From Phascolarctobacterium sp. (GTDB lineage: Bacteria > Bacillota > Negativicutes > Acidaminococcales > Acidaminococcaceae): 52,339 nucleotides of DNA. The notes under the pieces are model-generated. The model saw only the letters and a program-made list of their open reading frames with translations, made no database searches and was not told the DNA's origin. Shown here piece after piece: positions 19,976 to 27,432 of this stretch. A program made the position numbers and the translations under genes. Location: assembly GCA_030523325.1 (NCBI GenBank), contig JAUNIS010000016.1, positions 1 to 52,339 on the forward strand, read 5' to 3'. Within the stretch, counting starts at the first letter, position 1; each line of letters begins with the position of its first letter.

Positions 19976-20455
19976 ATGGAAATACTACATACTACTGTCA
20001 ATGGTAAAAAAATAGAAAAATTAGTTGACCCATCCATACGTCTTGTTGATTTTTTGCGCCGCGATTTAGGTCTCGTGGGTGCAAAAATTGGCTGTGGTCA
20101 AGGTATGTGTGGAAGCTGTACAATTATTATGAACGGTCGTGCAGTACGCAGCTGTGTCATTCCCGTTATGAAAGCAAATAATGCTATCATCGAAACTATT
20201 GAAGGCGTAGCTCGAGGCGAAAAGCTTCATCCTTTGCAAGAAGAATTCATCAATAAAGGAGCCATTCAATGTGGCTTTTGTACGCCCGGCTTCATTATGT
20301 CGGCTAAAGCACTTTTAGATAAGAATAATAATCCTACGGTTCAGGAGGTTCGTCAAGCTTTACGTGGCAATTTGTGTCGTTGCACCGGCTATGTCAAGAT
20401 TGAAGAAGCAGTCCTTGCTGCAGCGGAAAGGCTCAGAAACGGTGAGTGGAAATGA
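19976..20455 (+). CDS. [2Fe-2S] subunit of a xanthine dehydrogenase-family molybdenum hydroxylase
   Basis: 159 residues. The plant-ferredoxin-type cluster ligands are C40, C45, C48, C60; the helical-domain cluster ligands are C99, C102, C134, C136. This is the complete set for two [2Fe-2S] centres that carry electrons away from the molybdenum cofactor. Its stop overlaps the start of the large subunit gene (ATGA). A GGAAAGG site about 10 nt upstream supports the ATG. The substrate cannot be told from this subunit. Confidence 0.93.
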   Translation: MEILHTTVNGKKIEKLVDPSIRLVDFLRRDLGLVGAKIGCGQGMCGSCTIIMNGRAVRSCVIPVMKANNAIIETIEGVARGEKLHPLQEEFINKGAIQCGFCTPGFIMSAKALLDKNNNPTVQEVRQALRGNLCRCTGYVKIEEAVLAAAERLRNGEWK

Positions 20456-22722
20456 AATATTGTGGAACAAGTTATCCTAGAAATGACGGTTTCGATAAAG
20501 TAACCGGCAAAGGATATTTTACAGATGATATTTTTTTACCCCATATGCTTTACGCAAAAGTTTTAAGAAGTCCTTACGCTCATGCAAAAGTTATCTCCAT
20601 CGACACATCTCTTGCCGAAGCATTGCCAGGTGTAGAAGCAGTTTGTACTTTCAAAAATACTCCTAACAAGCCCTTTAACACTTCTGCAACCATGATTACA
20701 ACAAACCCAGGCATGGAACCGGTTCGAGATCAAACAATTTTTACAGACGAACCAAAATATATCGGTGATGAAATTGCAGCCGTTGCTGCCGAGACAGAAA
20801 AAATTGCTGAGGAGGCCGTAAAACTAATTAAAGTTGAATACGAAATTCTCCCAGCAGTTTATGATCCTCTGGAAGCTTTAAAACCAGGTGCACCAGTCGT
20901 GCAACCCAAATACCAAAATCCTGAACACAATAATATTTGTGGTTGCATCATCAACATTGGACTCGGTGATATTGAAAAAGGTTTCGCCCAGGCCGATGTG
21001 ATTGTCGAAGCCGATATAAAATTACCTCGCGTTAAACAATGTCAACTCGAGCCTCACGGAGCTGTTGCATCTTATAAAAACGGCGAGCTGGAAATTTTGT
21101 CTACAACTCAGACTCCTCATCCGACTAAAATGATTGTTGCTTATGCTCTCGACATGCCGGAAAGTAAAATTCGCGTAGCCAACCCACCTTATATTGGCGG
21201 AGGCTTTGGGTCACGCATCGGTATCAGCGGCAAGGCTGAAGTTATTGCCGCAGTACTTACTATGAAAGCTTTAAAGCCTGTCAAACTTATTTACACCCGC
21301 AAGGAAGATATGGTTTGCTCCGACTCTCGTCATGGCGGCTACTTGCATGCACGTATGGGCGCAAAATTTGATGGCACCTTTGTAGCCTTAGATACTACGT
21401 CTTGGCTTAATACCGGCGCCTACTGTACATTTGGTGTAGAATTAGTCGGTGTATGTGGAGCTTGTGGTACAGCGGGAACATATCGCATACCCAATTTAAA
21501 ATACGTCGGACATCCGGTTTATACTAACCAACAAACTGCTGGTGCTTTTAGAGGCTTTGGTACTCCTCAAGGCAACAGCATCGTCGAAGCTTGCGTTGAT
21601 AAAATTGCTAAAATTTTAAAAAGAGATCCTGTTGATTTACGTAAGCAAAACACATCGAGGGAACACGACAAAAATTGGTTCCCCTTTGATATGGGAAGCA
21701 TTGGCGTCAATGAATGTCTCGATAAAGCTGCGGCCGAGATTGGTTGGAAGGAAAAACGTGGCAAGAAGCAAACAGGAAATACTCGCCGAGGCGTTGGTAT
21801 TGCTTGTGGTACTCACGTAAGTAATGCTGCTCCCTTCTGCGTAGATTACAATAGCATTAGCCTTCAGTTCGAACAAGACGGAAGCTTTATGATTCGTAGC
21901 GGTATCCCCGAGCTTGGTCCTGGCTCGACAACAGCTCTTTGTCAAGTTGCCTGCGATTTAATGGGTGTCCCCATGGAAACAACGAAAATGGTTTTTGGTG
22001 ATACTTATTCTACACCTTTCGATATCGGCTCCCATGCTACACGAACATTATATTCTGTGAGTCAGGTTCTCGAAAAAGCAATCAAAGTTCTCAAAAAAGA
22101 CGTGCTAAACTATGCGGCTAACTTTTTAGAAGTTCCTGAAGAAGAATTAACCTTAGACAATGCCATTGTTAGTGGCGCCGGCAAAGAAATTTCTCTGCAA
22201 AAGCTTTGCTATGAAGCTCACTTAAGAGGCAAACAATTTCTTGTTTCTGAATGCAACGTTCCCACAAACTCTCTTCCCTGGTACGCTCAAGCCGCTGAGG
22301 TCGAGGTTAACATGGAAAAAGGCATTGTAAAAGTTTTAAAAATTGCTGCTGCACACGATGTTGGTAAATGTATTAACCCCAGGTTGTGCGAAGGACAAAT
22401 CGAGGGAGGAGCATTAATGGGCGTCGGTTATGCTACAACCGAAGAAATGATTTACGTTGAAGGCAAGGGTGTTATTAACGATACCTTTGCCACCTACAAA
22501 ATTCCCAGAGCCGATACACGTCCCGAGATTAAAGCTATTATCGTCGAGAGCAGCGACCCCAAAGGAACCTTTGGTATAAAGGGCATTGGTGAAGTCGGAG
22601 TTTGTGCAATTGTTCCCGCTGTTCTTTCTGCGGTAGAAGATGCAACGGGCGTTCGCTTTGAAGAAGTTCCCCTCACCCCCGAGCGTGTTCTCAAAGGCTT
22701 AAAGGCTGCCGGAAAAATTTAA
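20452..22722 (+). CDS. Molybdopterin-binding catalytic subunit of a molybdenum hydroxylase
   Basis: 756 residues from the ATG at 20452; an upstream in-frame GTG is rejected. Typical features are LEPHGAVA (199-206), the cofactor loop GGGFGSR (249-255), AFRGFGTPQG (R367) and, near the C-terminus, GIGEVGV with the presumed catalytic base E714. The family hydroxylates purines, aldehydes or N-heterocycles with water as oxygen donor. No FAD subunit gene lies beside it, and a strong terminator follows directly. That resembles the flavin-free aldehyde oxidoreductase layout, so xanthine should not be assumed as substrate. Confidence 0.92.
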   Translation: MKYCGTSYPRNDGFDKVTGKGYFTDDIFLPHMLYAKVLRSPYAHAKVISIDTSLAEALPGVEAVCTFKNTPNKPFNTSATMITTNPGMEPVRDQTIFTDEPKYIGDEIAAVAAETEKIAEEAVKLIKVEYEILPAVYDPLEALKPGAPVVQPKYQNPEHNNICGCIINIGLGDIEKGFAQADVIVEADIKLPRVKQCQLEPHGAVASYKNGELEILSTTQTPHPTKMIVAYALDMPESKIRVANPPYIGGGFGSRIGISGKAEVIAAVLTMKALKPVKLIYTRKEDMVCSDSRHGGYLHARMGAKFDGTFVALDTTSWLNTGAYCTFGVELVGVCGACGTAGTYRIPNLKYVGHPVYTNQQTAGAFRGFGTPQGNSIVEACVDKIAKILKRDPVDLRKQNTSREHDKNWFPFDMGSIGVNECLDKAAAEIGWKEKRGKKQTGNTRRGVGIACGTHVSNAAPFCVDYNSISLQFEQDGSFMIRSGIPELGPGSTTALCQVACDLMGVPMETTKMVFGDTYSTPFDIGSHATRTLYSVSQVLEKAIKVLKKDVLNYAANFLEVPEEELTLDNAIVSGAGKEISLQKLCYEAHLRGKQFLVSECNVPTNSLPWYAQAAEVEVNMEKGIVKVLKIAAAHDVGKCINPRLCEGQIEGGALMGVGYATTEEMIYVEGKGVINDTFATYKIPRADTRPEIKAIIVESSDPKGTFGIKGIGEVGVCAIVPAVLSAVEDATGVRFEEVPLTPERVLKGLKAAGKI

Positions 22723-22739
22723 AATTCTACTAAAAAATA

Positions 22740-22785
22740 AACCATCAAGCGTTGAAAATTTTTTCAACGCTTGATGGTTTTTTGG
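22740..22785 (+). terminator. Terminator of the molybdenum hydroxylase operon
   Basis: Near-perfect 19-bp stem (22740-22758 with 22761-22779) followed by TTTT. It is convergent with the rpsI terminator next to it. Confidence 0.92.
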
Positions 22786-22791
22786 CTTAGT

Positions 22792-22828
22792 AAAAACAAA
22801 AAAACCTGCAAGCTTCCTTGCAGGTTTT
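22792..22828 (-). terminator. rplM-rpsI terminator
   Basis: Minus strand 12-bp stem (22801-22812 with 22817-22828), TTCC-type tight loop, then TTTTTTTG-type run. Confidence 0.9.
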
Positions 22829-22847
22829 GAATTGCATATTCCAAAAA

Positions 22848-23240
22848 TTAACGTTTGGAGTATTGGCTAGCCTTACGAGCTTTCTTCAAGCCATATTTAC
22901 GACGTTCTTTTTCGCGCGGGTCGCGAGTTAAGAAGCCAGCTTTTTTGAGAGCAGGACGGAATTCAGCGTCTACTTTCAAGAGAGCACGTGCAATACCATG
23001 ACGGATTGCACCAGCTTGACCAGAGAAACCACCGCCACAAACATTAACAAGAATGTCATATTTGCCTTTGGTTTCGGTAACTTCGAGGGGTTGATTTACG
23101 ATTAATTCGAGGGTCTTCAGACCAAAATATTTGTTGAGTTCACGATCGTTGATAACAATGTTGCCTTCGCCCGGAACGAGACGAACACGAGCAACAGAAG
23201 ATTTACGACGACCGGTTGCATTATAAGTAACTACTGCCAT
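22848..23240 (-). CDS. rpsI: 30S ribosomal protein uS9
   Basis: 130 residues with the standard [10 protein letters not shown] opening, the [19 protein letters not shown] block and the basic tail [16 protein letters not shown] whose C-terminal Lys-Arg reaches the P-site tRNA. It lies 17 bp after rplM, the conserved rplM-rpsI pair. A GGAGGA site precedes the ATG. Confidence 0.98.
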   Translation of the reverse strand: MAVVTYNATGRRKSSVARVRLVPGEGNIVINDRELNKYFGLKTLELIVNQPLEVTETKGKYDILVNVCGGGFSGQAGAIRHGIARALLKVDAEFRPALKKAGFLTRDPREKERRKYGLKKARKASQYSKR

Positions 23241-23257
23241 TTTTCTTCCTCCTGCTC

Positions 23258-23695
23258 TTAGCGAATATTAAGTTCCAGAACTTCAGGTTTTTGAGCTGCG
23301 TGCGGATGTTCAGCACCAGCATATACATGAAGCTTACCTGCAACAACTGCGCCGAGACGGTTATGAGGAATCATACCTTTAACAGCGAGTTCAACCATTC
23401 TTACCGGATTCTTAGCAAGCATATCACCTGCTTTTGTGTAGCTGTCGCCACCAAGATAGCCAGAATGACGGAAATAAATTTTTTGAGTTAATTTTTTGCC
23501 GGTCAGGCGAACCTTATCAGCATTGATAATAATTACGTGATCACCACAGTCCATATGCGGAGTAAAAGTAGGTTTATGTTTACCGCGCAGAACTTTTGCT
23601 ACTTCAGCAGCCATGCGGCCGAGAGTTTTATCAGCTGCGTCAACAACGAACCATTTGCGTTCGATGTTGGACGGATTAGCCATAAAAGATTTCAT
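23258..23695 (-). CDS. rplM: 50S ribosomal protein uL13
   Basis: 145 residues from the ATG at 23695, fixed by AGGAGG 9 nt upstream and by the family opening MKSFMANP. The open frame runs a further 37 codons upstream, but that stretch lies across the leader and promoter. Core blocks [30 protein letters not shown] and [16 protein letters not shown] are typical. Confidence 0.98.
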   Translation of the reverse strand: MKSFMANPSNIERKWFVVDAADKTLGRMAAEVAKVLRGKHKPTFTPHMDCGDHVIIINADKVRLTGKKLTQKIYFRHSGYLGGDSYTKAGDMLAKNPVRMVELAVKGMIPHNRLGAVVAGKLHVYAGAEHPHAAQKPEVLELNIR

Positions 23696-23789
23696 CCTTA
23701 TGTTCCTCCTAAAAATTTCGATTATTTGCGTTCGGTTGCGAATTTTCTCACCTTTTTTCGGGGCTATGAAATCCAGCGGAAAATCACGT
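23696..23789 (-). promoter_or_regulatory. rplM 5' leader, possible L13-binding leader
   Basis: About 95 nt are transcribed between the proximal promoter and the rplM start. Inverted segments occur (TTCG...CGAA across 23717-23742). Firmicutes are known to have an autoregulatory L13 leader; whether this one belongs to that family needs a covariance-model search. Confidence 0.4.
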
Positions 23790-23795
23790 AGATAT

Positions 23796-23824
23796 ATTAT
23801 ACACATATCATATCAACGCGTCAA
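23796..23824 (-). promoter_or_regulatory. Proximal rplM promoter
   Basis: Minus strand: TTGACG at 23819-23824, 17 bp, TATAAT at 23796-23801. Confidence 0.85.
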
Positions 23825-23834
23825 GCAAAACTTA

Positions 23835-23864
23835 ATACAACACTGTAATAAAAATTACAGTGTT
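23835..23864 (-). terminator. Hairpin between the two rplM-side promoters
   Basis: Perfect 11-bp stem (23839-23849 with 23854-23864), 4-nt A/T loop. The minus-side tail is only moderately T-rich (GTATTAAGTTTTG), so termination here would be weak. Confidence 0.5.
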
Positions 23865-23965
23865 AATGCTCATTTGACAATTTGTTAAGCAGCCTCAAAT
23901 ATTTTGCAAATATTTTCCAGAAGCTAAAACATTGCAAAATGCTTTTGGCACTTTCAAACTCGTAT

Positions 23966-23994
23966 ATTATAACACAAGCTCTTTTTTATCGCAA
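23966..23994 (-). promoter_or_regulatory. Distal promoter downstream of truA
   Basis: Minus strand: TTGCGA at 23989-23994, 17 bp, TATAAT at 23966-23971 with an extended TG. It either gives rplM a second, longer leader or drives a short RNA ending at the 23839-23864 hairpin. Confidence 0.7.
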
Positions 23995-24043
23995 GAGTTT
24001 GATGTATTTTTTCTAAAATTTTTATACAAAAAATTTTGCTTCA

Positions 24044-24778
24044 TCAGTAGAAAACTTTTGCCAAGTACAAACCTTGCGCAGGAGCTGGCTCGTTTAAAAA
24101 TTCTGTGCGATGAGAATGCAGCTCAGTTAAAAAATTTTCAGGCGTTCGCTTGCCCAGTCCAACCTGCACCAAGGACCAAACAATGTTGCGCACCATATGA
24201 TAAAGAAAACCGTCACCTTCAATAGTGAAGATAAATTCCTCACCCTTACACGTCCATTTGGCGCTATAAATTGTTTTTACTGGATCACCATCAATAGAAC
24301 CGGACGAACGAAAGGCAGAAAAATCGTGAGAACCTAGCAAATATTCTGCTGCCTTGTTCATTGCTTTAATATCAATTGCTTCGCGAATTTGCCAAGCATA
24401 TTTGACAAGGAAGGGACTATCGTGCTCATTCACAACCAGGCGATATTGATAACGCTTGCCCTTAGCACTGAATCTTGCATGAAAACCCTCTGACATTTCT
24501 TCAGCAGAAATTACGACAATATCGTTGGGCAAAAGACTTGCAGCAGCACGCACGATATTTTTAACAGGAATGCGACCGTTAGTTTTAAGTGTCACAGTCT
24601 GCTCGAGAGCATGCACGTTTGCATCCGTACGTCCACTGCCAGCAGTCGCAATTTCTTCACCACATAATTTACAAAGAACTTCTTCCAAAACGCCTTGTAC
24701 TGTTACAAGTCCAGGTTGCTTTTGAAAGCCATGGTAGGCACTGCCATCATAGGCCACAGTTAATTTCAAAGTACGCAT
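24044..24778 (-). CDS. truA: tRNA pseudouridine synthase A (positions 38-40)
   Basis: 244 residues. The catalytic aspartate is D52 in GSGRTDANVHA, and FHARFSAKGKRYQY, DFSAFR and GDGFLYHMVRNIV are family blocks. It modifies the tRNA anticodon stem-loop in the cytosol. Its ATG lies 13 bp inside the end of ecfT, so it is translated from the ECF transporter operon, an arrangement common in Firmicutes (ecfA1-ecfA2-ecfT-truA-rplM-rpsI). Confidence 0.97.
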   Translation of the reverse strand: MRTLKLTVAYDGSAYHGFQKQPGLVTVQGVLEEVLCKLCGEEIATAGSGRTDANVHALEQTVTLKTNGRIPVKNIVRAAASLLPNDIVVISAEEMSEGFHARFSAKGKRYQYRLVVNEHDSPFLVKYAWQIREAIDIKAMNKAAEYLLGSHDFSAFRSSGSIDGDPVKTIYSAKWTCKGEEFIFTIEGDGFLYHMVRNIVWSLVQVGLGKRTPENFLTELHSHRTEFLNEPAPAQGLYLAKVFY

Positions 24779-25581
24779 GCTTTACCCCATTTCATGAAAG
24801 CAAGTCCTACAAAAAGCAAAATTACAAGAAGATAAGCAAACATATCCCGAGAACCATAAGCAAGCTCACGCATACGCGTGCGTCCTTCCCCGCCTCGATA
24901 ACAACGAGCCTCCATGGCAATCGCTAGCTCATCAGCTCTCCTGAAGGCGGAGATAAAAAGCGGAACTAAAATTGGCAACATATTGCGAATGTTTTGCAAA
25001 ATATTCCCACTAGTAAAATCTGCTCCACGTGAAGTTTGCGCCTTCATGATGCGGTCCGTTTCTTCTAAAAGAGTTGGAATAAAACGCAGGGCGATAGTCA
25101 TCATCATTGCCAGCTCGTGGGCAGGCACACCAATGCATTTAAAAGGACGCAGAAGTCTTTCGATACCATCAGTTAAAACGATGGGAGACGTGGTAAATGT
25201 CAAGATGGAGGAAAAAATCATCAAGAGTAAAAGACGGCTAGACATCTTCAGACCTGTTTCTAGTCCCTCTTGCGTGATAACAAAAAATTTCCAAGACCAC
25301 AAAATATGTTCACCTGGATGAGTGAACATATGAATGAGCAAGGTAAAGATGACAATAATTAAAATTGGCTTAACACTTTTTAAAACCATGAGGATGGGTA
25401 AACGACTTGCCAAAATTACTAAAAAGGCAAAGCCAGCCAAAATTCCATAGCTCAAGGTTGACTCCGCAAAAAAAATAGCGATGATATAAATCAAGGTTGC
25501 CAAAATTTTTGTGCGGGGATCAAGTTTATGAATGAAAGATGTGCCGGGGAAATATTGACCCAGCGTAATATTGCTCAGCAT
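24766..25581 (-). CDS. ecfT: ECF transporter transmembrane component EcfT
   Basis: 271 residues from the ATG at 25581, whose A is also the last base of the ecfA2 TAA. Hydrophobic helices occupy about 27-120 and the C-terminus. The two coupling-helix Ala-Arg-Gly-type motifs appear as TSRGADF (about 185) and ARCYRGG (about 230), which touch the ATPases. Energy-coupling-factor modules are shared by several vitamin or metal S-components; none is encoded nearby, so the cargo is not given by context. Confidence 0.95.
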   Translation of the reverse strand: MLSNITLGQYFPGTSFIHKLDPRTKILATLIYIIAIFFAESTLSYGILAGFAFLVILASRLPILMVLKSVKPILIIVIFTLLIHMFTHPGEHILWSWKFFVITQEGLETGLKMSSRLLLLMIFSSILTFTTSPIVLTDGIERLLRPFKCIGVPAHELAMMMTIALRFIPTLLEETDRIMKAQTSRGADFTSGNILQNIRNMLPILVPLFISAFRRADELAIAMEARCYRGGEGRTRMRELAYGSRDMFAYLLVILLFVGLAFMKWGKACVL

Positions 25582-26438
25582 TATTTCCACCCCTTCGCTT
25601 TTTTAATCGCTTTGGCTAATTCTTTCTCATCCTTTAAGCCTTCTGGCAAATTCATGCCCTGCTTACGAAGAAGAGCTGCCAATTTATAACTCTCTGGAAT
25701 ATCCATGCCTATTTCAATTAATTCGTCGGTATGCTCCTTGAAAATTTCTTCAGGCTTGCCGTCGAATAAAATATTGCCTTGGTTTATTACAAGCATACGC
25801 TTCGCATATTTTACTGCTTCCTCCATGCTATGAGTTACAAGGACGATGGCAAGCTTACGAGTGACGTGCAGATTCATGACTTCTCTAAAAACTGCGTCGC
25901 GGCTGCGAGGATCGAGACCAGCGGATGGTTCGTCCAAAACTAAATAATCCGGGTTCATGGCTACAATGCCTGCAATAGCCACGCGACGCATTTGCCCGCC
26001 AGATAGCTGGAAGGGTGAACGCTCCTTAAAGGTTTCAAAATCTAATCCGACAAAAGCCATGCCCTCACGCACAGCTTTATCCACCTCTTCAGGAGTAAAA
26101 CCTTTATTGCGAGGCCCAAAAGCAATATCTTCATAAACTGTCTCAGCAAAAAGCTGATGCTCTGGATATTGAAAAACCATGCCAACCATTTGACGAGCTT
26201 TCTTAGCCTCAGAAGTTTTCGCTGAAATATCTATGTCTTCAACGGTAACCTTCCCGCTGCCAGGATTTAAAAGACCGTTCAGATGTTGAACCAAGGTTGA
26301 CTTGCCGCTACCCGTATGACCAATGATAGCCACAATCTCACCAGGATTAATTGTGGTGCTCACACCTTTAAGAGCTAGGCTTTCAAAGGGAGTACCTTTT
26401 AAATATGTATAAATAACATTTGTTAAATTTATTGACAT
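25581..26438 (-). CDS. ecfA2: ECF transporter ATPase EcfA2
   Basis: 285 residues. Walker A GHTGSGKST, Q-loop FQYPEHQLF, signature LSGGQMRRVAIAG and Walker B YLVLDEPSAGLD are intact. It pairs with EcfA1 as the ATPase heterodimer under EcfT. It overlaps the ecfA1 end by 10 bp and ends in a TAATG overlap with ecfT. Confidence 0.96.
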   Translation of the reverse strand: MSINLTNVIYTYLKGTPFESLALKGVSTTINPGEIVAIIGHTGSGKSTLVQHLNGLLNPGSGKVTVEDIDISAKTSEAKKARQMVGMVFQYPEHQLFAETVYEDIAFGPRNKGFTPEEVDKAVREGMAFVGLDFETFKERSPFQLSGGQMRRVAIAGIVAMNPDYLVLDEPSAGLDPRSRDAVFREVMNLHVTRKLAIVLVTHSMEEAVKYAKRMLVINQGNILFDGKPEEIFKEHTDELIEIGMDIPESYKLAALLRKQGMNLPEGLKDEKELAKAIKKAKGWK

Positions 26439-27253
26439 AATGCTAGCGCTAGCTCCTCATCAGTAATAATATCTTTGGGTAATTTCGCACCTGCTTTACG
26501 TAGTTCACTAGCTACCTTGGCTGCAAAGGGTGCCTCAAGTCCGAGTTGTTCAAGTTCATCAACACGAGAAAAAACTTCTTTGGGCGTTCCTTCAAAAGCA
26601 ATTTTTCCTTTATGCATTGCTACCACCCTATCAGCCTCTAAAGCTTCTGACATATAGTGAGTGATATAAATAACAGTAATATTTTTTTCTTGCTTAAGTT
26701 TTTTCACGGTTTCCATGATTTGCTTGCGACCTTGTGGGTCAAGCATAGCCGTTGGTTCGTCAAGTACAAGACATTTCGGTTCCAAAGCCATGATGCCAGC
26801 AATAGCAACTCTTTGCTTTTGACCACCGGACAATCTATGAGGTGCATGCTTTGCAAATTCTAGCATGCCAACTGCTTCGAGAGCTGCCTTGACTCTCGGA
26901 TAAATTTCTTTACTGGGCACACCCACATTTTCTAAACTAAAGGCGACATCTTCCTCGACAACTGCCGCCACGATTTGGTTGTCAGGATTTTGAAAGACCA
27001 TGCCCACAGTTTGACGAATATCCCAAAGCTTTTCGTCGGACATCGTATCTAAGCCATCTACTTCACACTTACCACTAGTCGGAACTAGCAAAGCATTCAA
27101 ATGACGAGCCAAGGTCGATTTACCACTGCCATTGGCACCGATAATGGCAACAAATTCACCTTGCTTAATCTCGAGACTAACTCCGTCAAGCGCTTTGACT
27201 TCTTTCCCATCCGCATCCGTATAATAATGTTTGAGCTCGGTAATCTTAATCAT
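26429..27253 (-). CDS. ecfA1: ECF transporter ATPase EcfA1
   Basis: 274 residues from the ATG at 27253 after AGGAG; the GTG further upstream lies before the ribosome site. Walker A GANGSGKST, Q-loop FQNPDNQIVA, signature LSGGQKQRVAIAG and Walker B CLVLDEPTAMLD are intact. First gene of the ECF-truA operon, expressed from a consensus-like promoter whose -35 sits in the recG terminator hairpin. Confidence 0.96.
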   Translation of the reverse strand: MIKITELKHYYTDADGKEVKALDGVSLEIKQGEFVAIIGANGSGKSTLARHLNALLVPTSGKCEVDGLDTMSDEKLWDIRQTVGMVFQNPDNQIVAAVVEEDVAFSLENVGVPSKEIYPRVKAALEAVGMLEFAKHAPHRLSGGQKQRVAIAGIMALEPKCLVLDEPTAMLDPQGRKQIMETVKKLKQEKNITVIYITHYMSEALEADRVVAMHKGKIAFEGTPKEVFSRVDELEQLGLEAPFAAKVASELRKAGAKLPKDIITDEELALALCQ

Positions 27254-27342
27254 TTTATCTCCTAAATTCACAAAAGCTAATGCTAAATTATGAATTGCTA
27301 AATCAAGTCTTGCTTGATAATTTTTCGTAAAAGTTCCTACAT

Positions 27343-27371
27343 ATTATATATTGCTCCAAAAGATTAGTCAA
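27343..27371 (-). promoter_or_regulatory. ecfA1 operon promoter
   Basis: Minus strand: TTGACT at 27366-27371, exactly 17 bp, TATAAT at 27343-27348. The -35 is formed by one arm of the recG terminator. Confidence 0.85.
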
Positions 27372-27395
27372 CCTAAAAATAAATCTAGGTTGACT
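27358..27395 (-). terminator. recG terminator
   Basis: Perfect 10-bp stem (27366-27375 with 27386-27395), then AATCTTTTGG on the minus strand. The T-run is short, so some readthrough into the ECF operon is likely. Confidence 0.65.
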
Positions 27396-27432
27396 ACATA
27401 AATTATTCTTTTCGTCAAAGCTGTTACATCCT

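Noticed and set aside
20446..20451. GTG start for the molybdenum hydroxylase large subunit
   Set aside because: The ATG at 20452 overlapping the TGA of the previous gene is the standard coupled start.
23696..23806. N-terminal extension of uL13 by 37 residues
   Set aside because: The stretch is leader and promoter DNA, and MKSFMA with AGGAGG 9 nt upstream is the normal start.
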